64,000 bases of DNA from Cercospora beticola (taxonomy: Eukaryota > Ascomycota > Dothideomycetes > Mycosphaerellales > Mycosphaerellaceae), in contig NC_088939.1 in NCBI RefSeq assembly GCF_033473495.1, forward strand, positions 4,774,001 to 4,838,000, read 5' to 3'. Shown piece after piece: positions 10,845 through 21,471 of this stretch (position 1 is the stretch's first letter; every line of letters starts with the position of its first letter). A program made the translations under genes and the position numbers. The notes under the pieces are model-generated. The model saw nothing but the letters and a program-made list of their open reading frames with translations. It did no database searches and had not been told where the DNA came from.

Positions 10845-13148
10845 ATGAGGGTCAGCCAGCTTTTTGCCGCGAGCAGCTATCTGCTTTGCGCTGCATCAAC
10901 TCAAAGCATCTTGTTCCCGTCCAACGATAGCAAATCGACTTGGGAGCTTGGTTCAGAGTTCGTACTTTCACGGGAGCACGATCGGCTTCAGATCAGCAGC
11001 CAAACACTGGACATCTGGAGCACGGCAACGGACAAACCTTTCATTAGAGCCAGTGCTGGAAATGACTCCGTCACTGGCTCGAACGGCGCTTTCAATATTA
11101 CCGAGATAGACATCGATACAACAGATGGCCAAGACATCGATGACGTCCAGCTTGTGGATTGGGATGGGACAGCAACTGGCAAGGCAGCGCGAATCAGTGG
11201 TCAGCTGACATTCAAAGGACAAGTGAGCGGGCAATACGCTTTGTACTTCTGGGTGCCCAGTGATCTCTCGGACCGCATTGCCTTTTACCTCGACATTACA
11301 TCTGCCACCGAGGACCCGTTGAAGAAGCTCTACTTCAGCTTCACCTCGAATGCCGGCGAAGACTTCTACGGACTTGGAGGGCAGGCGTCATTCGCCTCGC
11401 TCAAGAACCAAAGCATTCCGGTCATTACACGAGAGCAAGGTGTCGGACGAGGCGATGAGCCAATTACCTCTTTGGAGAATGCCAACAACTCGATTGCAGG
11501 CGGCAGCTTCTACACAACCTACACGTCTGTTCCTTCCTACATCTCGACTGACGGCAAAGTTTTCTATCTGTCAGAGAAGAGTACAGGATACTCGAACTTC
11601 GATTTCACTGAGCCAGATGCTGTTACGATTCGGTACGATTCATTGAGTGTGGATGGAGCCTTTACCAGAGCTGAAAATCTGTTCGATGCCATTGAGGCGT
11701 TAACTGCATATACTGGAAGACAGCCGGCGTTGCCAAGGTGGGTGGACGATGGTGCCATTCTCGGTATCCAAGGCGGCCAGGACAAGGTCAATCGAATTGT
11801 CGAGCAAGGTCTTCAGCTGGGCGCGCCAATTGCTGGTGTCTGGCTGCAGGACTGGGTCGGCACTCACAGCCAAGTTGGACCATACTTGAACATTTCCAGA
11901 CTTTGGTGGAACTGGGAGAATGACGATGTTCTCTACCCAACATGGACAGAATTCGTTCAGAATCTTCGTGATCAGTACAATGTCCGCACATTGTCGTACA
12001 TCAACACGTTCCTCACGAACGTCTCCACGAAAGACACTGGCTTCCGCAGGAACCTGTACGATGAGGCGAGCGCCAACCACTACTTTGTGCAAAACACGAC
12101 AACCAATTCCACGGCCATCATCTCAAGTGGCCCTGGCCTTCAAGCAGGAGTCGTCGATCTCACCAACCGGTACCTCCGTGACTGGTACGAGGATGTATTG
12201 CGTCAGCAGGTTTGGAACTCGAATATTTCTGGCTTTATGACCGATTTTGGCGAGTACACGCCTCTGAGCGGAGATGTCAAAGTTTACGATGCAGTCAGCG
12301 ACGCGTTCTTCTACCACAATGCTTATCCGACACAGTGGGCAGCGTACCATCGAGCTCTGGTCGAGGACCTTGGCCTGCAGGATGAGGCAGTTTTGTTCCA
12401 TCGCTCTGCTGCACAGTCCTCTCAAAAGTACATGAATCTCTTCTGGGTCGGTGACCAAAACGTTGACTGGGGCGTCAATGATGGCATCAAATCTGTCGTC
12501 ACCATCATGGTACACATGGGCTTTTCCGGCTATTCACAGCAGCACTCCGACGTTGGTGGCTACACGACCGTGTTGACATACAACAACTACAACATCACTC
12601 GGTCGCCTGAGCTTCTCGGCAGATGGGGAGAGCTCGCCGCCGTCAGCAGCGCCGCTTTCCGTTCCCACGAAGGTAACATCCCCTCCGTCAACGCGCAGTT
12701 CTACAGCAACACCACTACCTACGAGTACTACGGCTACAATGCGCGACTTTTCGCCTCGCTGGGCAAGTACAGACGCCATATTTTGGAGACCGAGAGCGAG
12801 CCAAAAGGATGGCCGCTCCTCAGACCTGTAGTATTGGAACACCCACAAGATCTGAGAGCTCGTAACATTAGCTACCAGAGCTTCTACTTGGGCCAGCATC
12901 TCTACGTTGCACCAGTCCTCGATCCTCAGACCTTCGAAGTTACTGTGTACCTGCCAGCTGGAAACGGCAACAGGACTTACGAGCACGTCTGGACTGGCAC
13001 GAAGTACAATGGGGGCCAAGACGTGACTGTTGCCGCGCCATACGGAAAGCCAGCCGTCTTCCTTGTCAATGGTGCGAGAACGCCGGAGCTCCAGCCCTTT
13101 TTGGATTTTGTGAAGGCAGAGAATGGCACGAAATTGAGCGTGGAGTAG
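10845..13148 (+). CDS. Secreted GH31 glycosidase, sulfoquinovosidase-like
   Basis: Intronless, 767 residues from the ATG at 10845, which opens a signal peptide (MRVSQLFAASSYLLCAASTQ). The upstream in-frame ATG at 10815 would bury this signal. The protein has an N-terminal beta-sandwich and a GH31 barrel. The nucleophile is D467 in FMTDFGEYTP and the acid/base is D537 in WVGDQNVDW. Details match bacterial sulfoquinovosidase YihQ as I recall it: GVWLQDWVG, R352 and W355 in SRLWWNW (R-x-x-W), and Y573 in HSDVGGYT. Y573 lies 36 residues after the acid/base, the same spacing as D472/Y508 in YihQ; these residues bind the sulfonate. Many N-glycosylation sites fit secretion. The predicted role is release of sulfoquinovose from plant sulfolipid glycosides outside the cell. 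The GH31 call is secure; the substrate is inferred. Confidence 0.85.
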   Translation: MRVSQLFAASSYLLCAASTQSILFPSNDSKSTWELGSEFVLSREHDRLQISSQTLDIWSTATDKPFIRASAGNDSVTGSNGAFNITEIDIDTTDGQDIDDVQLVDWDGTATGKAARISGQLTFKGQVSGQYALYFWVPSDLSDRIAFYLDITSATEDPLKKLYFSFTSNAGEDFYGLGGQASFASLKNQSIPVITREQGVGRGDEPITSLENANNSIAGGSFYTTYTSVPSYISTDGKVFYLSEKSTGYSNFDFTEPDAVTIRYDSLSVDGAFTRAENLFDAIEALTAYTGRQPALPRWVDDGAILGIQGGQDKVNRIVEQGLQLGAPIAGVWLQDWVGTHSQVGPYLNISRLWWNWENDDVLYPTWTEFVQNLRDQYNVRTLSYINTFLTNVSTKDTGFRRNLYDEASANHYFVQNTTTNSTAIISSGPGLQAGVVDLTNRYLRDWYEDVLRQQVWNSNISGFMTDFGEYTPLSGDVKVYDAVSDAFFYHNAYPTQWAAYHRALVEDLGLQDEAVLFHRSAAQSSQKYMNLFWVGDQNVDWGVNDGIKSVVTIMVHMGFSGYSQQHSDVGGYTTVLTYNNYNITRSPELLGRWGELAAVSSAAFRSHEGNIPSVNAQFYSNTTTYEYYGYNARLFASLGKYRRHILETESEPKGWPLLRPVVLEHPQDLRARNISYQSFYLGQHLYVAPVLDPQTFEVTVYLPAGNGNRTYEHVWTGTKYNGGQDVTVAAPYGKPAVFLVNGARTPELQPFLDFVKAENGTKLSVE

Positions 13149-15008
13149 ATGCACAGTACACCTGCGAACAAATGACCCCAAGTGGACTTGATAATGCAGC
13201 TAGCGCTAACAACTTTGATAGAAGTACTTGATCTCACACGCGCAACAATCAATAACGAAATCCTCAAGGAGCACTTTTCTTTGCCAATTCATTACGCCAT
13301 TCTTTCGAGGTCTCAGCTACGTTCTGCAGCGCCCAGTTACCACGAGGTTCATCAATGTGGCCGGTGCAGGAACACAAGCTGATAGATCGCGGAACGGCAA
13401 CCTTCATCGCTACCTAAACCACTGCCGCGAGTAACGACTTTTCCAGGTCTCGTCGTCCTGACACGACTCTTGCGATCAAGCCGGGCTTAACTGAGCGAGA
13501 CCCGCTTTATGGCTGTTGCGATCTGCTACCTATGGCCCAGTCTTGCTACACTGGGACTGCAGAAATGCAGCACTTGAAGCCAGCCAAATCGTTTCTGAAC
13601 CACACAGGCGTACGCACAGTATGCAACGTCAGGCTAAGCTTTGCGGCTGACTGCGAGTCAAGCCATGACCCGCTTGCGCAATTCATGTACATAACAAGAA
13701 ACCAAGCGAGGGGTTTGACTTCATGTGCCTGTTTCACATCTTGCATATGGAGCTCACTCCGCATCGGCATTCTCACACTTCTGGCGATGTGAGACTCTTG
13801 ATGCACCACGGAACCTATTCGGTTGCCGCATGAGATCGTTGTACAAGCGAAGTTGAAGCAACACAGGACCAATTCACGATGGTAAGCGCACAAGAGTGCG
13901 AAGTCGCGCTCCAGTAACTCAGTTCAGCATTGACTTTCATTGCTGAAGAGCAACACAGCACCTAAAGCAGGCCAAAATTTTAACTGGTCGAGAGTTGGCT
14001 GGCTGCGCAGTGACAAGATAAGCTCATTACGGAAATCTGGTCGAAGAGTCAGCGAGACTGGCTGATCCTGCGAAGCTTCAAGACTTCGCCGCAAATGGCC
14101 TTCGGACCCAACTCACTGGAATCTCCAAGTTGTGCGATGCTTTTCTCAACCTTATGGAACGATAGCTTCAGAGAGGTACTATTTACCATAGTCATTCACC
14201 ACTTTCCAGCGTCCACTACGACACTGCGCATCTGATCGACTGCGCTGGATACCACATCAAGACTTTCAGCCACCAAGCAAGTTATCTTGCAGTCCGTGAA
14301 ACATGCAGTGGTTCTTGGTGTGACAAATCTACGCCACAATCTGGTCCTGCCTATTTGATGTTCTATGACATCTTCGCTTGTGCAGAGGTCTCTCTACAGT
14401 TGTCTATTGTCTGGCTACGGTAGCTTCATACACGACTCAAAATGCTATAATTAGGTGTGAGGCAAAGCTGGGGTTTTGTCAAAATTCTCCGAGTGTGTAT
14501 CAGCTTCCACTGCAGCGGGACGATCTCCTTCTCTATTCGCTGGTATGCTCCAGTGTCGAAGCACAGGACGGTGTGGCGAGGACGCAGTATACCACAAAAA
14601 AAAGACGATTAAACTAAGCGAACAATGTCCCTGGATGGAACCATCTCCGCCGGCAGACGGTCATGGAGCAGAAGAGAGAAGCCCAATTACGCTCGCCAAC
14701 ATAACAGACCTTTGGTTTACCAACAACTCCGCCATCAAAGCAAGGCAATGTCCCGCAACTCAACCCAAAGATCGCGCCGCATGTGGTCTCCTCGCCCACC
14801 GCCTATGGGGACATGTGCTGTGCCCGCAGAACATTGTGCATGTGAAACCCCAACGATGATGCATCCCGCACACTTGACTAAGTCTCTTGCGGAGACCTCT
14901 AGTGCTCAACAAGTGCACCGGCGGCATGCGTGTGCCAACGGTGCCGGAAGTTTGAGCTAACAGTCAAGATGGCTTTGGTTGTTTTTGCTGGGCATGATAT
15001 ATGATGAA
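13149..15008. other. Intergenic DNA
   Basis: About 1.9 kb between two plus-strand genes. Short open frames of 60-130 codons overlap in all directions and none is recognisable. No RNA gene or clear repeat was found. Confidence 0.4.
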
Positions 15009-15014
15009 TATAAG
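15009..15014 (+). promoter_or_regulatory. Possible TATA box of the mucin-like gene
   Basis: TATAAG about 130 bp upstream of the ATG at 15145, followed by pyrimidine-rich DNA typical of fungal 5' UTRs. Confidence 0.35.
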
Positions 15015-15144
15015 AGGCGGAGGCAAGCCACCTTTCAATCGCTCTGGCAGAGCAGCTTCGAGGTGCTAGCTCCCTTGTTCCTTTCGTTCCAGTTCGTTTC
15101 GCTGCTGCCGTTCGCTCGATCGATTACCTACCTTGTGGAAGAAG

Positions 15145-18100
15145 ATGAAGTTCTCCCCAGCCTTCGTTGCCCTAGTGGCACCACTGGTCCTTGCCCAAGA
15201 TTTCGTAAATCTTGGCGACGTCGTCGACGCGCCATTGCAGGCGGCTGGAGGCGTTCTCAACGATGCTCCTGTCGTCGATGACTTGTTCCCGCGGAAGAAG
15301 TTCCGCTTTGCTCGTGGCGATGGAGCTGGCTCCAACTTTGGGCTTCCTGAATCGAAGGACAAGAGACAGTACTATCCTGAGCCGTGCTACGGAGACTACT
15401 GTGAGTTCACTGCTATACAAATCTTGCATTCTGAGATACTGATGGAAATCTGCAGGCGAGGATACCACCACGACTACTAGGTCGACTCGCCCTCCACGTT
15501 CGTCCTCTACCACCGTTACAGTCAATCCTGTCACGCCAACTTCTACTTCCACCCGTTCTTCTGGAGCGACGACTCAGACAAGCTCCGGCGGGTCTTCCAC
15601 TCAATATCCTTCCCTCTCGTCTGCGACGACCTCTGTTCGATCTTCCACTCAGAATACTTCATCTGGTGCTAGTTCCACTGGAGCTTCCACTTCTACTAGC
15701 GAATCTGCAGTTCAGTCTTCTACGCAAAGTACTTCTTCTCGCTCGAGCTCTACTGGACTTTATACTTCCACAAGCGGATCCACAGTTCAGTCTTCTTCGC
15801 AGACGAGCTCTCGACGTACTTCTTCCACTAGGCCCTATACTACATCTTCTCAGACAAGCTCCGCACGATCTTCGTCTGTCTCCTCGCAGACGAGCTCCGG
15901 TAGCCCTCAATCCTCGACTTCTCAGTCAAGCTCGGGACGCACTTCCCAGACAAGCTCTGCAGGACCTTCGTCCTCGTCACAAACAAGCGTTGGGTCAACT
16001 TCGTCTACATCTTCTCAGACGAGCTACCTGCCAACTCAGTCTACTTCTGCCCGACTGAGCTCCGCAAGCACCTCGTCCACCTCTCAGACGAGCTCTGTTC
16101 GCTCTTCTACTGCTTCCGAGTCAGCTACCAGATCCTCGTCTTCTTCTCAGACAAGCAGTGCTCGTTCGTCTACCGCCAATCGAAGCTCCACTCAATCTGG
16201 TTCTAGCTCTTCGCAGACGACCTATGCCCCGAGTTCATCTACGTACTCTCAAACGAGCTCTGGCAGCTCATCTACTTCTACCGGATCCGCCACAAGTTCA
16301 TCTTCGTTTTCAGGCATGACTTCGATTGGCTCGTCCACATCGAGTGAGAGCTCCACTCGTCCTGTCTCTACCTCTTCCCGTACGAGCTCTGTTCGCACTT
16401 CGTCTTCAACTGGCCAAACGAGCCCGGGCGGCTCATCCACTTCGATTATGACCTCAACTGGATCTTCTTCCCTGTCATCGCAGACTAGCTACTCTCAGTC
16501 AACCACCTCGGGCACTCGATCCTCAAGCAGATCTTCATCTTCTTCACTCGAGACTAGCCCAGGTCAGTCTTCAACTTCTACTGGATCGGCGACCAGATCT
16601 TCCTCTACGTTGTACCAAACGACTACGGCACAGCAGTCTACTACGACTGGATCTGCCACCGGGTCGTCTTCGATCTCTACGCAGACTAGCTCGGGTGACT
16701 CGTCATCCTCAACGAGATCGCCTTCGACTTCTTCGCAGACAAGCTACTCGCAGTCACCCAGCTCGGAGTCTGGAACCTCTACATCGTCGCAAACCACTTA
16801 CAGCCGATCAACTACATCAGGTTCTGGGCTCTCGTCGACGACTGATGCTTCCGCTAGCTCCTCTATGACTTCCTCTCAGTCGACTCCGATTCAATCTTCC
16901 ACTTCGACTGAATCCTCGACTAGATCCATTTCAACTTCCCTGCAGACCAGCTACAGCCAATCTTCGAGTACAGGAGTGGGATCGTCATCGACAAGCGGAT
17001 ATTCAATGCAGCCGTCGACATCTACCACTGTCACCGCAGGACCTGTCACGTCGTCGATGAGCTCATCCCAGGGGTCTTCTTCAACCAACTCTGCCACTCG
17101 TTCATCCTCTAGTGTTGACACAAGCTCCACTGGACTGTCCTCTTCGACAGCTGTCTCCTCTTCGACTCAGACCGAGTATTCGTCGACCACTGGCTTGTCT
17201 TCCACTCGCGGCCCAAGCACGACTACTGGGATGTACTCTACCACTCAATCCTTATCGACCCAGCCCGGATCATCTTCGACGCAGAGCGAGTATTCGTCGA
17301 GCACTGGCTTGTCTTCAAGCACCAGCCTTTCCTCTACTCGCGGCCCAAGCACTACCACCGAATCGTATTCGTACACCAGATCCTCGTCAACGCAACCTGG
17401 ATCCTCTTCAACTCAGACTCAGTACTCCTCGTCTACCGGCTTGTCATCAACCACTGGCTTATCGTCTACTCGTGGCCCTAGCTCCTCGTCTACTGAAACT
17501 TACTCCTCTACTCAGTCATCCTCGACGCAATCTGGATCTTCTTCTTCCGGCACCTACTCTACGACTCAGACTGAAGTATCCTCTACCACCGGCTTGTCAT
17601 CAACTCGCGGCCCGAGCTCTTCATCCACCGAATCGTATTCCTACACTTCATCGTCGTCGACTCAGCCTGGATCGTCTTCCACAACTGCTCTGAGCTCCAC
17701 TCGCGACGCATCTTCTTCGTCTACTGAGTTGTATTCTACCACTCAGTCCTCTTCTACCAAGTCTGCCTCCACCACTAACACCGCTTCGAGCTCGACTCGT
17801 GGCCTCTCTTCGTCGTCCATTGAATCGTACTCGACGACGCAGTCTTCTTCGACATTGCCATATACATCGTCGTCGACTCAATCCGCTTCGACTCAGACTG
17901 GATCGTCTTCTTCAACCCTCTCCACTTCAACGCAGACTGGCACCTATTCGTCAACTGAGACAGCTTCGACCAGTGGACTTTCTACGTCTATCAGCACCAC
18001 TTCTCAATCTGAAACATCTTCTAGCACCGGACCTTCTTCTTCGTCCACCCAATACTTATCAACAACGACATCGTTCTCGGCATCAAGCACAGGAGGAGCG

Positions 18101-19321
18101 TCATCATCATCTTCCGAGACCTCCACACGATCTGAATATACCTCCACTAGCTCTTCGTCGCTCTCAAGCTCGAGTTCCGTATCCACATCGGACATCGTCT
18201 CAACATCGACACAGCCTGTGTCTACCTCAACACGCTCTTACTCGACTTCAAATACTGTTTCGACCACGGGTGGGGCTACTGAATCGACGTCTTCTCAGAC
18301 TTCGTCGACCTCAACTCGTTACTCCACCTCCCAAACTGCTTCCACGTCCACTTCGGAGACGGTGGATTCATCAACAAGGTACCAATCAACCTCTTTGCAA
18401 TCTTCCTCGACTAGACCTATGTCAACATCCACTTCTGGTTCTCTGTCTAGCACTACTCGACCTGTGTCGACGTCCACCCAGCTCTCTTCAACTGCGGGCG
18501 GCGAGACGACCTCCAGTCTTGTTTCTTCCTCTTCAAGCATTGTATCAACATCGACTTCTGAGCGACCTGGGTCTTCTTCGACTCAAGCTCAATCCACATC
18601 CACTCTTTACCAGTCGACCTCTTTGCAGTCTTCTTCCACTAGACCCATTTCGACATCAACTTCAGGAATTGTTTCCTCAACTACTCGACCTGTATCAACA
18701 TCGACTAGGCGCTCTACTACTGCTGGTGGTGAAACGACCTCTACTCGCCGCTCCTCATCTTCGAGCGTTGTATCAACGACAACTTCTGGGCGACCGGAAT
18801 CTACTTCGACTCGTGCTCAATCTACTTCATCAACTCGTGCTCAGACGACCTCCACTCGTGCTCAATCGACCTCCACTCGTGCTCAATCGACCTCCACTCG
18901 TGCTCAGTCGACCTCATCTCGCTCTGCATCGACCCCTACTCGCTCTGCATCCACTTCGGTGCGATCATCATCCACCTACGGCCCTTCATCGACTTCGACT
19001 CGTCTCACGTCTACTACTGCGGGCCCAGTCACGACCAGCGCCTCATCGACATTCAGAACCTCTACAAAGACGTCAGCCAGGACGACGACGACGACGACTC
19101 AAGCATATGGTGGAGGCTACGGAGGGAATGGAGGAAACGGAGGCTACGGCAACGGCAACGGCGGATATGGCAATGGCGGCTATGGCATCGGAGGCTATGG
19201 CAACGGTGGTTATGGATCTAACAAAGGCCACAACAAGGGAGGATACCGACCAGGACGTGGTAGAGGCTACGGCAAGGGACGTATGAATGGATGGAGGAAC
19301 TGGTTCGGACAGTGGTGGTAA
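15145..19321 (+). CDS. Secreted Ser/Thr-rich mucin-like protein with Gly/Tyr-rich tail
   Basis: Exon 1 is 15145-15400 and exon 2 is 15456-19321. The 55-nt intron (GTGAGT...CTGCAG) splits a Cys codon (T|GC), giving 1373 residues. A signal peptide (MKFSPAFVALVAPLVLAQ) leads a pro-region with basic motifs (FPRKKFRFAR and KDKR) that suit Kex2-type processing. A short EPCYGDYCED segment follows. Then come about 1200 residues of almost pure Ser/Thr with Gln, Gly, Arg and Pro, including SSTRGPS/SSTQPGSSS-type repeats (17.2-17.9 kb) and tandem STRAQST repeats (18.8-18.95 kb). The C-terminus changes abruptly to Gly/Asn/Tyr (GGYGNGG units), then a basic Trp-rich end (WRNWFGQWW). No GPI signal is seen. 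It is probably a heavily O-glycosylated wall or matrix protein; the function is unknown. Confidence 0.85.
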
Positions 19322-21308
19322 TGGATTAACACTTGAAAACAAGGACTGACATCTCCGAAAACGACCTCTGATGGAAGCCGGGGAAGAGCTGCTTCTTCAT
19401 GCAGCTCATTTGAACGAACACATTGAAAACAGGAAATGTAAATTACAGTAACGAATATGTCCAGCTGACACTGCCACTCATTTGAAAGGATAAGGAATAT
19501 GTGAAAGGAAGAGGTGGGGAAATGAAATTATACTTCGATTCGAACGATTTATGTATGAACAACAGGAAATGGCGATTTTGTCTCTTCAGTCTTCTCTGTT
19601 CAGATCTCACAGTCCCTACGTGTGGACAATCAGCTGCACCTCCTGCACCATCGCATCAATGCTACTGACAGCCAAGAATAGAAGTGACGTTTCGCCAATA
19701 ACATTCGGCACGTAAGTGGACCTTCTTGCTCAAGACGATTCGGTCCTCGCATGAACTCTACTGTGACAGCGTGTGAGAAAGTGAGACATTGCCGGTATGG
19801 TTGGACCGAGACACGGCAAATAGCTCAAGCTTCGGCGTGGTATCGCGTGATGCGGTACCAAGAAATTTATGCTCGTGTATGGAGATTCGCATCATGGTTC
19901 ATGTTGCCATCATCATGATTATCACGTTCTTCTGTAGGGTCTTGCAATCTCTGGAATTGGTGAGACAGGGATAGAAAAGTCGAGGTGGTTGGTGATCTCG
20001 TTCTCGACGGAGATGTTTGATGAAGATTGGGAGATAGGAACAAGGAAATTCAAGATTCGTAAGTGCCGGCAATTCACCTCGAAGGCATGCATAAATCCAA
20101 GTCGTGAATATTTGCGATTGCGGCCATTCGTGCCGATGTAGAATAAGCAATACTATGCACTGATGAGCGCAGCACAACTGCACCCAGATCCACCTCGTAT
20201 CGAACGAAAGAAAACAATACCATGACTTCCTACTCCGCAGTAGCTCGTTTCAATAGTAGCATGTGGCTACAAGGATGCCGCGAACCGTGAAGAAGATCGA
20301 TCTTGTCGATCCCATCCATCGTCCTCCGACTCCGAGTCCACAATCACCTTTCGTATTCGTATGTCTTCTCCATCTTCAACAACCCAGCACCGCCGCCCAG
20401 GAATCCTGAAGAGATTAGATTCAAATCCATCAACCTGACACAAACTATCGAACACACCCATCACGAACGACAGTTGCCAAGCCGGTCGACCAGCTCACAA
20501 AGCGTCTTGCAAGGTTGCAAACTTGTCAACAGTAATTCCCAATCGGGACAGAAAGTTCAGATAGGATCTGGTAAAGCCCCACATTGGGGTGAAGTTTCGC
20601 CCGTTTTAGCTCTGCAAGGGAGATTTGCAAGTGATGTGCAGCCCCTCCCGATGCCAGCCGGGGCTGCCGAGTGCCGACTACAACTGCATGTCTATTTTGT
20701 TCTGGCTTCTGTTCTGTTTCGTTTGGATGCAGTACGGCTTGGGAGAATGTTTGGTAGCTGGACGTGAATACCGGTCGCGTTGTAGAATTTTGTGAGTGAC
20801 AATCCTTGGTTCGACTCGAGATGGAGCTTGCGTCGCAAGTCCTGCTTAACAGTCGTCGCCCTTCTTGCCCCCTTGGCAGTGACACTTCGAAAAAGCGTTC
20901 AGCCGACAAAAGCTTTTCTGCACTTCGTTCGAAAGTTTGTGACGATATATTCGTCCAAACAGTAGATGATCGTCACTCGAACAGGCCCGACTAAAAGGCA
21001 CACCAAGACTGACTCGTCACTTGCAGGCAAGCAACCTCCGCGGACAACAATAATTCTCGACAGTTCGACTGCTCAACTTCAGACGGATGCGCCTCTAGTT
21101 CAGAAATGGGTAGGTAAGCACACGAACATCGCAATTCTGATCAAAGTAGCTTTCGTGTTGTGGGTTTAGTCTTGTCTTCTTCAGGAAGATGCTCACGTCA
21201 AGACCTGCTGCGGGAAGGAGGTATCACAGTGTAAGGTCTCGTATCCAGGAGAAAAGACGTTTTGACGCACGGAGGAGCGGACTGTGTCCAGATGCTAGGT
21301 GATGGGAC
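19322..21308. other. Intergenic DNA between the two low-complexity secretory genes
   Basis: About 2 kb with no supported gene. Small frames include one of 65 codons on the minus strand (20464-20267) with an acidic VIVDSESEDDGWD end; it has no partner exon I can find. The DNA is A+T-richer than the genes but not RIP-mutated. Confidence 0.4.
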
Positions 21309-21314
21309 TATAAG
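21309..21314 (+). promoter_or_regulatory. Possible TATA box upstream of the PN-repeat protein gene
   Basis: TATAAG about 160 bp before the ATG at 21472, followed by a long CT-rich leader (CTTTCTCTCGTG, CTCTTCTTTTATC) such as highly expressed fungal genes carry. Confidence 0.35.
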
Positions 21315-21471
21315 TAGTGTTGACAGGTCGCGTGGTTTGGTCGTTCATCATCGTCAAGGCCACGCTTTCTCTCGTGTGCTGCTGTTCTCTCCACACTTCA
21401 TCTCTTCTTTTATCGCACAACAGCTCGTTATTCTCAGTCACTCTTTCTGACATATTCGACTTTCAATCACT

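Noticed and set aside
17799..19286. 495-codon plus-strand frame rich in Arg, Leu and Pro
   Set aside because: It is the shifted frame of the Ser/Thr repeats (TCN/ACN codons read as CNT/CNA). The signal peptide and splice join belong to the other frame.
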